Shown: positions 31,212 to 42,056 of the stretch, one piece after another
Position numbering within the stretch: the first letter of the stretch is position 1
How the letters are laid out: the number at the start of each line of letters is the position of its first letter
Source of the DNA: Akebia trifoliata
Taxonomy: Eukaryota > Streptophyta > Magnoliopsida > Ranunculales > Lardizabalaceae
Reading direction: 5' to 3'
Length of the DNA: 64,000 nt
NCBI GenBank assembly: GCA_017979445.1
Contig: JADQWC010000333.1
Span: forward strand, 62,001-126,000
The notes under the pieces: generated by a model
The model's input: the letters and a program-made list of their open reading frames with translations, nothing else
Told to the model about the DNA's origin: nothing
Databases searched by the model: none
Program-made: the position numbers and the translations under genes

Positions 31212-32053
31212 AATCGAGAGCCTAATGTATGGAATTTGGGCAAAGTACAACACATCAGCATCAGCTTCCCACCATCCTTGAAGAAGTCAGATGACTCATC
31301 AGAACTGCCACCGGTAAATCGCACCAGAGAACCAAGTGTCGTAAGTATTGAGCCCATTCAATCGCTAGAAGACTCATTTGTTGAGTCCCCGCATTCCTTT
31401 ATAGATGGCATGACATCTTGTTTGGAAGGAATTCCGAATGGAGTCAAAAGGAGGAAGAAGGAGAGCCCGTCAAGGCGGAAGTCGCAATATGCGAAGGAGA
31501 AAAGCCATTGTTCCCTTTTCAAATCGACTGGGGATCTGTTGTAATTCCACCCACCCTACAAATTCCTGCACCCGGATTTGACGATAGTCATCCGAAAGTG
31601 ATAGTCATATCTGAACCATCAAGGGAGTCACTCTCCCGAATATCTACCCTATAGAAAAAGGACAAATTTTCAAGAATTGAGAGGAATACCCAATCACTTA
31701 TGAGGCCGCCATGGGGTCCAAGATCCCTACGGCCTCCAAAAAAAATGTCATTAGTGGAATCTCATTTGCTCGAGGACCGTAATGAGCCCTCTTCCTCGGA
31801 ACAAGACTGTTTTGGGGGTTCACTTTTGTTGCTAATGAATTTGCATGATTTTTCTTTATCTTGTTTCAGGAATACGGATAGTCCACAAAATCCAAAAAAA
31901 TAAAAAAGTTTTCAAAATCCAAAAAAATAAAAAATCTTTCAAAATTCAAAAAAATTAAAAACTCTACAAAATTCAAAAAAATCAAATATTTTTAAAAATT
32001 CAAAAAAATTAGAAATCTTCAAAATACCTAAGGTTTTCAAAGATTTACCTCAG
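31212..32053 (+). other. T2 protease-RT spacer with putative intron
   Basis: Low-similarity linker with Ser/Pro-rich translations (PPSLKKSDDSSELPP). It contains a candidate intron at 31779-31869 and, at about 31895-32030, four or five A-rich units of about 34 bp (TTCAAAATCCAAAAAAATAA). Frames change across it, so it cannot be read through without splicing or shifting. Confidence 0.65.
31779..31869 (+). other. Putative 91-nt intron in T2
   Basis: 5' site GACC/GTAATG, branch-like CTAAT at 31832-31836, then a T-rich tract TTTTTCTTTATCTTGTTTCAG ending at 31869. Length and T-richness suit a plant intron. An intron between protease and RT is known in Ogre elements. The exact 5' site is inferred. 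Confidence 0.55.
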
Positions 32054-33277
32054 TTGAATGAGCCTTGTGACAAAACAGAGTATGAAAAAGATGAATACGA
32101 TTTTGACCTCGAGCTCGACTTTGATCTCATGGGGATCGAAGAAGAGTCAGAGGAAGAGATTGAGTATCCTCCAAAAGAAATCAAAGAACTCATGGAACGT
32201 CACGAGAAGGGTGTTCAGCTAAATATAGAGGATACAAACTCAATGAACCTAGGCACCGAAGATGACCCACGGATTGTTAAAATCAGAGCCCTATTAACGA
32301 TTGAGCAGAAAGATGAGATGACAAAGTTCTTACAACAGTACCAAGATGTATTCGCATGGTCCTATCAAGACATGCCTGGTTTAGACATGGATCTAGTCAT
32401 CCACAAGTTACCTATCAAATTGGGAAGTAAGCCAGTCAAGCAGAAATTACGAAGATTGAAACCAGAATGAACACTTAAGGTCAATGATGAAGTAATGAAG
32501 CAGTTCCAAGCAAGATTTCTCGCAGTATCCACCTACCCTGAGTGGCTCGCTAATATTGTTCTTGTACCAAAGAAAGATGGAAAGGTACGCATGTGTGTGG
32601 ATTACCGTGATCTGAATAAAGCCAGTCCTAAAGATGACTTTTCATTACCGCACATCGACACTCTGGTCGATAATACAACTGGGCACGGCATGTTCTCGTT
32701 CATGGATGGATTCTCGGGTTACAATCAAATAAAAATGACGGAAGAAGATCAAGAGAAGACTGCATTCATTACACCTTGGGGTACCTTTCACTATAAGGTC
32801 ATGCCATTCGGTCTCAAGAACGCCGGGACAACTTACCAACGAGCCATGACTGCCTTATTTCATGACATGATCCACAAAGAGATAGAAGTATATATGGACG
32901 ACATGATAGCTAAATCTAACCTCGACGAGGATCATCTGGTAAACTTGAAGAAACTGTTTGATCGATTAAGGAAGTACAGCTTAAGGTTCAATCCGACAAA
33001 GTGTGTATTTGGGGCCACGTCAAGAAAGCTATTGGGGTTCATTATTAGTAGAAAAGGCATCGAAATCGATCCAACTAAAATGAAGTACATCATAAATATG
33101 GAGCCACCCAAGTCGGAGAAAGAGATCAGGGGATTCCTAGGGAGAATTTAGTACATTAGTCGGTTCATCGCACAACTAACTCCGATCTGTGAGCCAGTAT
33201 TCAAACTACTGAAGAAGAATGAGCCGAAAGAATGGAATGAAGACTGTCAATAAGCTTTTGAAAAGATTAAGAGATAC
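32054..33277 (+). pseudogene. pol: T2 reverse transcriptase, broken
   Basis: Piece 32054-32470 has an acidic linker and the RT entry (FLQQYQDVFAWSYQDMPGLD), stopping at TGA where Trp is expected. Piece 32495-33151 contains RMCVDYRDLNKASPKDDF, SFMDGFSGYNQIKM, VMPFGLKNAGTTYQ and the catalytic YMDDMIAKS (near 32890). A TAG then interrupts FLGRI at 33149, and another stop lies near 33252 (after EDCQ). The catalytic residues are intact, but at least three stops inactivate it. Confidence 0.92.
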
Positions 33278-33740
33278 TTGCTTAATCCGCCTGTTCTAGT
33301 TCCTCCTACATCGGGTCGACCTCTATTGATGTATCTTTCCGTGCAAGAAAACTCCATGGGTTGCGTACTGGGGCAACATGATGAAACAGGTCGAAAAGAG
33401 CGAGCCATCTATTACCTTAGCAAGAAGTTCACAAGTTATGAAGTGAACTATTCGACTCTCGAGAAGACATGTTGTGCCCTCGTCTGGGCATCACAACGAC
33501 TACGCCACTACTTGCTTAGTTATTCGACTATGCTCATTGCTCGAATGGATCCCTTGAAGTATCTCTTCGAGAAGCCGACACTAACAGGACGCACCGCAAA
33601 ATGGCAGCTACTATTATTTGAGTTCGACATCACTTATGTCATTCAAAAAGTCATCAAAGGACAAGCCATTGCTGACCACTTAGCGGAACACCCTCTGCCC
33701 GACTATAAGCCGCTAAAGACAAATTTTCCTGATGAAGCCA
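33278..33740 (+). pseudogene. pol: T2 Gypsy-type RNase H
   Basis: Open stretch starting in the RT-RNase H connection: PPTSGRPLLMYLSVQENSMG, YSTLEKTCCALVWASQRLRHY, ARMDPLKYLFEKP and QAIADHLAEHPLP. The domain is uninterrupted here, but it lies behind stops in RT and can only be part of a broken polyprotein. Confidence 0.88.
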
Positions 33741-33782
33741 TCTTGTTTGCTGAAGCCGAGAGCGATAATAAAGAGTCTAGCT

Positions 33783-34018
33783 GGAAAATGTACTTCGACG
33801 GAGTAGTAAATCAAAAGGGAAATGGAATTGGGGCAGTTCTGGTTAAGCCAGACGGGACCCATATCCCCATTGCGGTTAGACTGAGGTTCCAATGTTTGAA
33901 CAACGAAGCCGAGTACGAAGCATGCATTGTGGGGTTGAAAGCAGCGATCGACCTCGAAGTGGATGAAATAGATGTATTTGGAGACTCAAGTCTGGTAGTC
34001 TACCAGACAACGGGATAA
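33783..34018 (+). pseudogene. pol: T2 archaeal-type RNase H
   Basis: WKMYFDGVVNQKGNGIGAVL, EYEACIVGLKAAIDL and FGDSSLVVYQTTG identify the second RNase H of the Tat lineage, directly after the Gypsy RNase H. The usual Asp, Glu and Asp positions are visible in FDG, EYEA and GDS. A TAA ends the stretch at 34016. Confidence 0.85.
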
Positions 34019-35511
34019 TGGAAAACTCGAGAGTAGAGACTGATTCCGTATCACGAGTATCTCGAAGATCTAAGTTCAAACTTCACCTGAATCTCATTTA
34101 CTTATATGCCGAGGGCTAAGAACCAATTTGTAGATGCATTGGCTACTCTGGCCTCAATGATCAGCATCTCCGAAGATACCATAGTCGACCCTCTTGAGAT
34201 TGGTATTCAAGACGAGCCTGCGTATTGCTTACCTATGGAGATCGAAGAACCAGAGGAAAAACCATGGTACGCAGACATCAAGGCATTCTTAGAGGATCGA
34301 GCTTTTCCACCCGATGCTACGACAACAGACCGAAAGACTATTCAAAAATTGGCAGGACAATTCTTCTTGAGTAGTGGAGTCTTATACAAAAAGTCGCATC
34401 ACGAGGTCCTCCTCAGGTGTGTAACACAGACAGAAGCTCAACGCTTAATCGAGACCGTGCATGGAGGAGTATGTGGACCTCACATGAATAGACATATGCT
34501 AGCAAAGAAGATTATGAGAATGGGTTACTACTGGATGACTATGGAGAGCGATGGGTACCAACATGTTCGGAAGTGTCATTTGTGTCAAATCTATGCCAAC
34601 AAAATCAATGCACCACCTTCAGAATTGTACAATATGACTTCTCCTTGGCCCTTCTCACTCTGGTGCATAGATGTCATCGGTCAGATCAATCCTCAAGCTT
34701 CCAATGGGCATCGCTTCATCTTAGTCGCCATCGACTACTTTACAAAATGGGTAGAAGCTGCGTCATACGCCAATGTTACAAGGGGTAATGTCTTGAAGTT
34801 TGTGAAGAACAACATCATATGTCGGTATGGCCTTCCAAGGGGGATAGTAACCGATAACGCCAAAAATCTCAAGAACAAAGACATGTCCAAAATGTATGAG
34901 AATTTTCAGATCACCCATCACAACTCAGTCATCTACAGACCAAAGATGAATGGAGCAGTTGAAGCCGCTAATAAAAACATCAAGAAGATCATCGAGAAAA
35001 TGACCATTACTTACAAGGATTGGCACAAGATGTTACCCTTCGCCCTACATGCTTATCGAACGTCAATCCGAACTTCGACTGAGGCAACTCCTTATTCATT
35101 GGTTTATGGAATGGAAGCAGTCATGCCTGTTGAGGTCGAGATTCCCTCCCTTCGGATATTAAAAGAAGTTGAATTGGATGAGGCAGAATGGATCCAAGCC
35201 TGGTTCGACCAGTTAAACTTAATAGAGGGGAAACGACTTTTAGCAATCTGTAATAGGTAAACTTATTAACGGAGGATAGCACGAGCTTATAACAAGAAGG
35301 TTCGACCTAGAGAGTTCTCGCCAGGAGATCTTGTTTTAAAGAAGATTTTGCCAATACAAGAAGATGGAAGAGGAAAGTTTCGTCCGAATTACGATGGGCC
35401 ATTCATCGTCCAAAAGGTATTGTCCGGAGGGACGCTAATCCTTACAGAGATGGATGGGGAAGTTTTTTCACAACCGATCAACGGTGATACCGTAAAAAAA
35501 TATTACGCCTA
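34019..35511 (+). pseudogene. pol: T2 integrase, broken only near its end
   Basis: The first 90 bases (34019-34105) hold stops. From 34106 the frame is open for 384 codons: MPRAKNQFVDALATLASM tether, zinc-binding HGGVCGPHMN...KCHLCQ, core CIDVIG, IVTDNAKNL and NGAVEAANKN (the three acidic residues present). Two or more stops near 35258-35270 follow, then the C-terminal part KKVRPREFSPGDLVLK and GKFRPNYDGPFIV (GPY/F-like) up to KKYYA and the stop at 35511. Confidence 0.9.
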
Positions 35512-37520
35512 AAATCGTTCCTTGAAATGAAGAGAGGCCATCTTTCTACTACCTGAACAATTATCTACCCTTAGTTAACCCTTTTTTTAACCATCACATT
35601 CATTTCTTAACCTAGGACCGGGGCAAGTCACCACAATAAAAAAAACAAAAAAAAAACATCGAAAGTCAAAGCAAAAATACCAAAGCATACTCCTAGCCCG
35701 CATGAGGATAAACTGTGAACAGCTAAAAGTACAAAAAAATCAAAAAGTAAAAATCCCCGAATGTCTGATCTCAAGCTCGACCCAAGTCTCCTACCTAAAC
35801 AAGTTCATGTGACAATGAGAGGAGACATAGATCATATTTTCAACAAAAAAAAAGATAAACCCCGTGTCCATTTTATCCTTAAATAAATCCATATTCACCA
35901 TTTCTTATCCTTTCGCAACCACAGCCTAATCCTACGTTTCGTCCTATTTAAAGTCCTCTCAGATCAGGGAATGGTTCAAGGCATCTCAATCACAGTGAAG
36001 GCACGTCATAAAAAACATCGTCATTGCGGTCTATCTTGCCACTTAAATCGGGTTTCAAGCTGCCAAAGTTGTTGGAAGATCCGAGAGGGGAGACCAGGTC
36101 AAATATTTGAAAAAAAAAGAGCGACTTGAAGTGTAGAGTCATTGATCTCGAAGCTCAACTTGAGTCACTGCACCATGAAAATCGTCGGAGGAACTCGAGA
36201 GGGGAGTCCAGATCTGTAACTCAAGAAAGAGCGCCACTAGAAGAGTAGACTATTTGATCTCGCAGCTCAACTTGAGTCACCAAGCCACGAGGGGCACAAA
36301 GAAGCCGAGAAAGGTATTCAAGGTAAAAATCTATAAAGCGAGTATAGACTGAAAGGGCATAGTGAAAACCCACAAGGACGTTGTGAGTAAAAAATTCAGT
36401 TTATGACAATATCAAAACCACCGGCATGATGAAAACCCAAAAAGGGTGTCGATGCGCAAAAATGTGAAAATCGGGTCTGGTGAAAACCGTAACTGGCACC
36501 AGGGGCAAGAATGAAAAAAAAAAAAAAAAACTCCTGGCCCGCAAGAGTATAAACTGTGAACGGTAAAAATCTCGAAATCCTCAATGTTCCAACGGATACA
36601 ACGAAGATAACTCAGTCAAAATTCTCAGTCTCGGGGATGACTCTAAAGAGACGAAGGATCAACTGACACTTGTATCCTTGACATTTAGCAAAGGCACCAT
36701 GATCGTTGACATTTAGAGTCATCAAACACTAGTCTGTCACAGATTATTCGACAAAGGCAATCTTTTAAAACCTAAAAAAATAAAAAATAAATAAAAATAT
36801 AAACAAAAAATGCATCATCAAAATTACTATTTTGGTCTATGACGAAGAATCTAGGACTTTTTTTAAAATCAAGAGTTTTCGAAATCAGTAGATATATCTG
36901 AGGCCACTACATAAAAAACCTATTTCATTCATTTCAAATAGTGTTACATCATTATCATTAAAAGCAGGGTACAAGAAGGAATAACGGGCAAAGAACCACT
37001 CAAGCATTTCTCTAGCAAGCGTAGAAGGCAACAAGTCATCCTCTAGGGCTTGATATGAACAGCTTGATCAACGATGATTCTCTTCACATCCGAGGCATAA
37101 TGATACACCAAATATTCAAATATCATACCATCATGCAAGTCTCTCTCAAGGATGGTCACGCTACACTAAGCTCTCTCAAGATGATCCTATAACTTCTATG
37201 AAGGGGAAACTAAGTTCGAAATTCAAAATCAATGAGGGAAAAAGAAAAAAATATCTCAAAATTGCATTGTATGGTTCAAAACGTTAATCACTTTCAAAAA
37301 TCATAAAAAAATGGTATCTAAGATTTCAAACGAGCTCCGTGCCACGAAATCAAGGGTTTCAAAAAGGCTAATCCTGTCAGATCACGTGCTTGGGTAGCCA
37401 CATTTTACAAAAAATTCCTCAATCTATCTGACGTTTTTAATCATCATGCAATAAATTATTTCGGATTCGTACAAATAAAAGGTCTAAATTATTCTTTGTA
37501 GTTCCTTGCAAGCAACTCCT
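35512..37520 (+). other. T2 3' UTR
   Basis: Non-coding region from the integrase stop to the polypurine tract. It holds a direct repeat of about 115 bp (36068-36175 and 36184-36290, with GAGCTCAACTTGAGTCAC-like words) and two copies of CCCGCA-GAG-ATAAACTGTGAAC (about 35697 and 36538). A-rich tracts are frequent. No gene was recognised. Confidence 0.75.
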
Positions 37521-37535
37521 ACAAAGAGGGGCAGC
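37521..37535 (+). other. Polypurine tract of T2
   Basis: ACAAAGAGGGGCAGC directly before the LTR start TGTAAACACC. Same motif as T3 and T4 on the other strand. Confidence 0.9.
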
Positions 37536-38721
37536 TGTAAACACCCCAATTTGCACGAACCCGTTAGGAAGATCCAAATTTCTTCGAATTGATTTAGATT
37601 TAAAACTCAAGATTTTCGACGGACATTGCTATTTTGCATCATTTTCATGCATACATGCATCATGTCATATAGTTTGTATGCTCAACCTTATCCCTAACCC
37701 ACTCCAAATTTGTATTCATTCTCCATTAACCGATCCATATCCATACCCTCATCATGGTCCACTCCCTAACCAAATCTAAGCCCAAAACAAAATCCATATT
37801 TTAACCTAAATTCAAACCCATTCTCTAAGTCCTAAACCCAATTACCCAAATCCATTACCTAGCCAACCTAAGCCCAAAACCCAACGCCATCCTAAACCCA
37901 ATGACCCAAATCCATTACCTAACCAACCTAAGTCCAAAACCCAATGCCATCATAAACCCATAACCTAAGTCCATATCCTAATCCTAACCCAAATCCAAGC
38001 CCAACACCAAGCCCACTCCAAGTCCATTCTCTTACCCCTTTATAAGATGACACATGTTGATACCTCATAAGCCTCCAATACCCAATGCATCATCTAATTG
38101 GAGGGTCAACTTCCCTTTTGTAAAAACTCAAGAATGCCCTTCTCAAAAAGTTTAGTCAAACCAAAAAGGTTATTTGGTCTTTGATAATAATCTATAAAGG
38201 TGAGGGAACTTCCCATTATGCCCTCAAAAGGTGAAAATCTTCAAGTACATACATAGAGTTCTTCCATTGGTCCATTTCAAAATTATACTTCCACCCTTGC
38301 TTTATTTGTTATTTACAAATGAACCAAGATCTACTTTTCACCTACTACTTCACCTTTACACATGTCATTCTCCTATTCACCCTCCCAAAAGTACTTTTGT
38401 TCTTCCATTGGTCCATTTCAAAATTATACTTTTACCCTTGCTTTATTTGTTATTTACAAATAAACCAAGATCTACTTTTTACCTACCACTCCACCTTTAC
38501 ACATGTCACTCCCTTATTCACCCTCCCAAAAATATTTTTGTCCTCTCACCTCTATTTACCAAAAAACCAATGATCAAATAATGCTTTTAGGATTTCTTCA
38601 CAAATGTCATCTTTGCCCTCATACAAATGGAAAATCTAAAAAGAAACAACCTAAATCTCATGTCCATTTTCGTTATTTTTAGGGTTTGACCACTTTATCC
38701 CCAAAAGTTCTCTAAAAACTC

Positions 38722-38729
38722 TATAAATA
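38722..38729 (+). promoter_or_regulatory. TATA box of the T2 LTR
   Basis: TATAAATA in the context AACTCTATAAATACCCTC. A transcript would start about 30 nt downstream near 38755, giving U3 of about 1.2 kb. Confidence 0.8.
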
Positions 38730-39457
38730 CCCTCATTTTTTATGAGCAATTTATGCTCTCAAGCCCCCATCTCTCAACCTAAAACTCTACCAAAATTTCT
38801 ACTCATTCTCTCATCTTCTAAACTTCAACCCAACCTTCAACCATCTCACTCAACTCTCAAGTTTTCTTTTCAAGGTTCAAGTTCATCAAAGGACAAGGTG
38901 GGGTTTAACATGTAGATTTTATTTCAAAGCTTGCATATCCTTCTTCTAACCCTCTATTTTATTTTCTTTTTAGAAATCCTATAGGATGTGATGAATACCC
39001 TCTCACATCCCCGGTAGATTAGACTAAGGTTCGATCGAAAGGATGGGGGTTGAAGCCATTTTAACCTTAGTTTCATGCATCATATTGTACACAATGCACA
39101 CACTCACTCATGCATGGCAATAATGAAGAAATGTGTCACCCTCTTGATGGGGTAAAACACTAAGTTTCTAGCCATGCATACATGCATCAAGGTTGTGGCT
39201 TCAAGGGAACTCCATCATGGAGTCTCTCTAAGAGCTTAAACCAACATTCATTTCATGAATGCAATGTGATTACATGGGTCATTCTCTTCCATAGAATGCC
39301 CCTTAATGTCATTTTGAAATCAAAACCCTTTTGAAAAGGGAACATTTCATTTTAATGCACACACCACCCTTGTCATGCATTCTCATGCATTTTTAATGTT
39401 TGTTTTCTCAAGTTTTTACAAAATAAAATGGCCAAGCAAGGTAACCACATTTGGTGG

Positions 39458-39492
39458 AGAGGATGGGGTACCTAACACCTTCCCCATCCTCT
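39458..39492 (+). promoter_or_regulatory. Conserved LTR stem-loop (T2 version)
   Basis: AGAGGATGGGG / CCCCATCCTCT, a perfect 11-bp stem around the 13-nt loop TACCTAACACCTT. The loop differs from that of T0, T1 and T3 LTRs by one base, while the stem sequence is unrelated. Confidence 0.85.
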
Positions 39493-39684
39493 AACCGAAC
39501 CTCCTTACCTAGATCTTAGGTAGACTTTGCCCTTTCCAACAAATGAGAGTCACTACAATGCCATGAAAAAAATAATTTTCAAAAAATCAATTCAGGTGCC
39601 CATTCACACCCATTTTCAAAAAAGAATGGTGGCGACTCCAAACAAAGTAGCATTGAGGTTCATTATGAACATTTCATGTCTACA

Positions 39685-41153
39685 ACGTCGCATCTCCGAA
39701 GAGACCGGGCCACGCACTAGTGCCACGTTGGCTATATAGGACGTGTAAGTGTGCAAAACAGTAAACGTGTATGTGATGTGTGCAAAACAGGGTGGGGTGT
39801 GCCCGGGGTCTTTTTCAAACAAATGGGCTTGTGGGCCTGATCATATCATCATACATTGGATCACATGAATATTTAATCAAGACCAACACCATTCTAATCA
39901 TATGAATATTTAATTAAGATCAACACCATTCTAATCACATGATTAAAGACAAGTATAATCAAGCATATATCAGTGGTAAATCCATCAATGAATATAACAT
40001 GGAATAACTAATCCATTCCAAAATTCTTTTATATCCAAATCAAATGGATCTTTTTTTTATGATCCAATCAAAGGGTTATTTTGGGTATCCCAAAATAATT
40101 TAAAACCCCAAAAGTTTTAAATTGAAGACGAAACGATGATTGTTAAGATAAGGAACGATAATTCTCTTTTGACAAATTGAAAGTTTTTTTTTTTTTTAAT
40201 TTTTCCAAGGAAAACCAAAAACTATCTTCTTTTTTTTATTTAAAAAGATGATTTCAAAAACCCAAAAAAAAAAAAACTATTGCTAAAAAGAAGAAAAAAA
40301 AATTAAAAAATTCAACCTAAAAAGATTATTTATTACCACACCAAATTGTACTTTCACTATCAAAGAAATATTGATCGACATCGTGAGAGATGTGCTCCAA
40401 GTACGAGTTGGTGTGACAATAGATAACAGATTATTACACACATCTCTCGAGAAAGGGCTGCCATCGAATCACTTCTCGATCAGTCTTATTCTTTTTTCTA
40501 TGATTAACAAGGAATTTAAGTTTCTGCATATTTTAAAAAAAAAAAAAAACTACAGCAAAGTCTCATATAAAACGTTCCAATAGGTTCAAACAAATCCAGA
40601 ATTTTGGTTATTCTATCGGGAAAAAAATCAGATTCAAAAATCGAACCATCATAAATCACCATTAAACTTCACAAACATCTCATACAACAGAACGCTTCTC
40701 TGATGGCCTCTGGCAGAACGGATTAAATTATTCAAATTAAAATAAACCAATTTTCCTTCAACTTTAATAATCAAACCGGCCTGTGATCTTATAAAGGAAA
40801 GAAAAATCATTGGTTGAAGTTTCTCAAAAATCTGAAATTTTAATGGAGCTTCAATGAATAACACAAACCAGGGAAGAAAACAACGTTTTTCTTGAATCAC
40901 ATGGGACGCTAAATCGTGTGGAAAAGAAAACTAAAAGAGTTTAAGGCTTCGAAAGGTTTCCTATATCGACCATTGAATATGGATTGATGGATCATCTCAC
41001 ACTGTTCAACGACTCCAAAATCGTGATGATTCATGGTTTCCGATCCTTTATCTCTCTCTCTACCCATAACCAAACAACGCTCATAGTCGTTACTGAGATT
41101 TATGCTTCGAAGTATATTTCCATTGCCACAATTTCCCCTCTTAAAAGAGGTAC

Positions 41154-41195
<42 letters not shown>

Positions 41196-42037
41196 CAAAG
41201 AAGAAGGGTGCGTTCCTTGTACGTGCTGTTTTCTTCTTTCTCTTTTGAGAAGAAGATGGAAAATAAAAAGAACAGCTTTCTGCTAACGACACACCGCTCA
41301 GCCATATAAAAAACGTTAAGGATTTAACATGTACATTTTTGCTAGGGGCACACCAACGCTTACCAGCACTTTAAAAAACCATTTTTTTTCTTGTTGCCAA
41401 TGGACAGCACGTTACCAAAATTTTTTTTTTTCTAGTTTGTTAAACGTCTTTTTGCTGTCAATGGATAGCACACATAAAAAAATTAAAAAAAAAAAAACAA
41501 ATATAAAAACGTTGTCGAAGAATGCATCGCACCTTTAAATAAGAATTTTTTTTATTTTAAAACAACGGTGCTTAAAACAAAATAAAGTCCTATAAAAGAA
41601 GAAAAAAATAAAAAAATAATAATAAAACTTCAATATTAATCATCGTTCCCTCCTCAATTAAACTTCATGATCTCTTTAATTACTTAGGGTCATTCTCAAT
41701 AACCCTCGATTGAATCATAAGAACATTACGTGCCAAATAAAAATATTCAAAATTGAATCAATAGAGGATAACATAAAAAGGATAAGATATCCCAATAAAT
41801 AAAAATAGGCTATCAACCATTCTCATGTCCTTAACCTCCCGATATCATGCTTTATTTGGGATTATCCCAAATGTCCCTTAAACCAATCATATCAGTTAAT
41901 CCAAACAACGCCGAGAGAATGCAATAGTCCTAACAAATAATCGAATCAAGTAAACTAAAACAAAAATAATAATAAAAAACTAAGTCTAAATGGCAATATT
42001 CCCAAACTTGGGACTTTTCAAGTCTGATCCTTAATAG
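39685..42037 (-). other. 5' leader of T1, LTR-proximal part
   Basis: Continues the T1 leader after the T2 insertion: 39685-39840 matches T3 from about 23007 and T4 from about 62439. The rest is AT-rich with poly-A/T tracts, a (GA)n run (41159-41186), and a final part (41990-42037) shared with the T0 and T3 leaders. No gene was recognised. Confidence 0.8.
41159..41186. repeat. (GA)n microsatellite
   Basis: GA repeats, with one interruption just downstream, in the T1 leader; on the element strand a CT tract, at the same relative place as in T3. Confidence 0.95.
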
Positions 42038-42055
42038 TCCCCAGTGGAGTCGTCA
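42038..42055 (-). other. Primer binding site of T1 (tRNA-Arg type)
   Basis: Minus strand TGACGACTCCACTGGGGA, one base different from the T3 primer site, one nucleotide from the LTR end at 42057. It shows that 42057-43723 is the 5' LTR of T1. Confidence 0.9.
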
Positions 42056-42056
42056 C

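Larger units (their letters stand above)
14440..37535 (+). mobile_element. Element T2, internal region, Ogre/Tat-type, interrupted by T3
   Basis: On the plus strand: gag (14440-15516), insertion of T3 (15517-29948), gag-protease linker (29949-30278), protease (30279-30830), G-patch-like tail, spacer with putative intron, RT, RNase H, second RNase H, integrase (ends 35511), 3' UTR and polypurine tract (37521-37535), then the 3' LTR. The nucleocapsid end of gag is missing at the T3 junction. No 5' LTR homologous to 37536-39684 is visible. RT and integrase are clearly a different family from T1/T4 but the same lineage. Confidence 0.88.
37536..39684 (+). repeat. 3' LTR of T2
   Basis: Starts TGTAAACACCCC after the polypurine tract and ends ATGTCTACA, giving TGTA/TACA terminal inverted repeats. 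Immediately after it (39685, ACGTC) the T1 leader resumes exactly, which fixes the end. Contains a TATA box at 38722-38729, the conserved stem-loop (39458-39492), a primer-site-like decamer (39630-39639), a two-fold repeat of about 120 bp (38262-38395 and 38400-38535), and a run of CCTAAACCCA-type words (37690-38020). Open frames here are chance. Confidence 0.88.

Noticed and set aside
38231..38581. Two overlapping open frames of 84-116 codons in the T2 LTR
   Set aside because: They come from a two-fold DNA repeat in U3 and show no domain.
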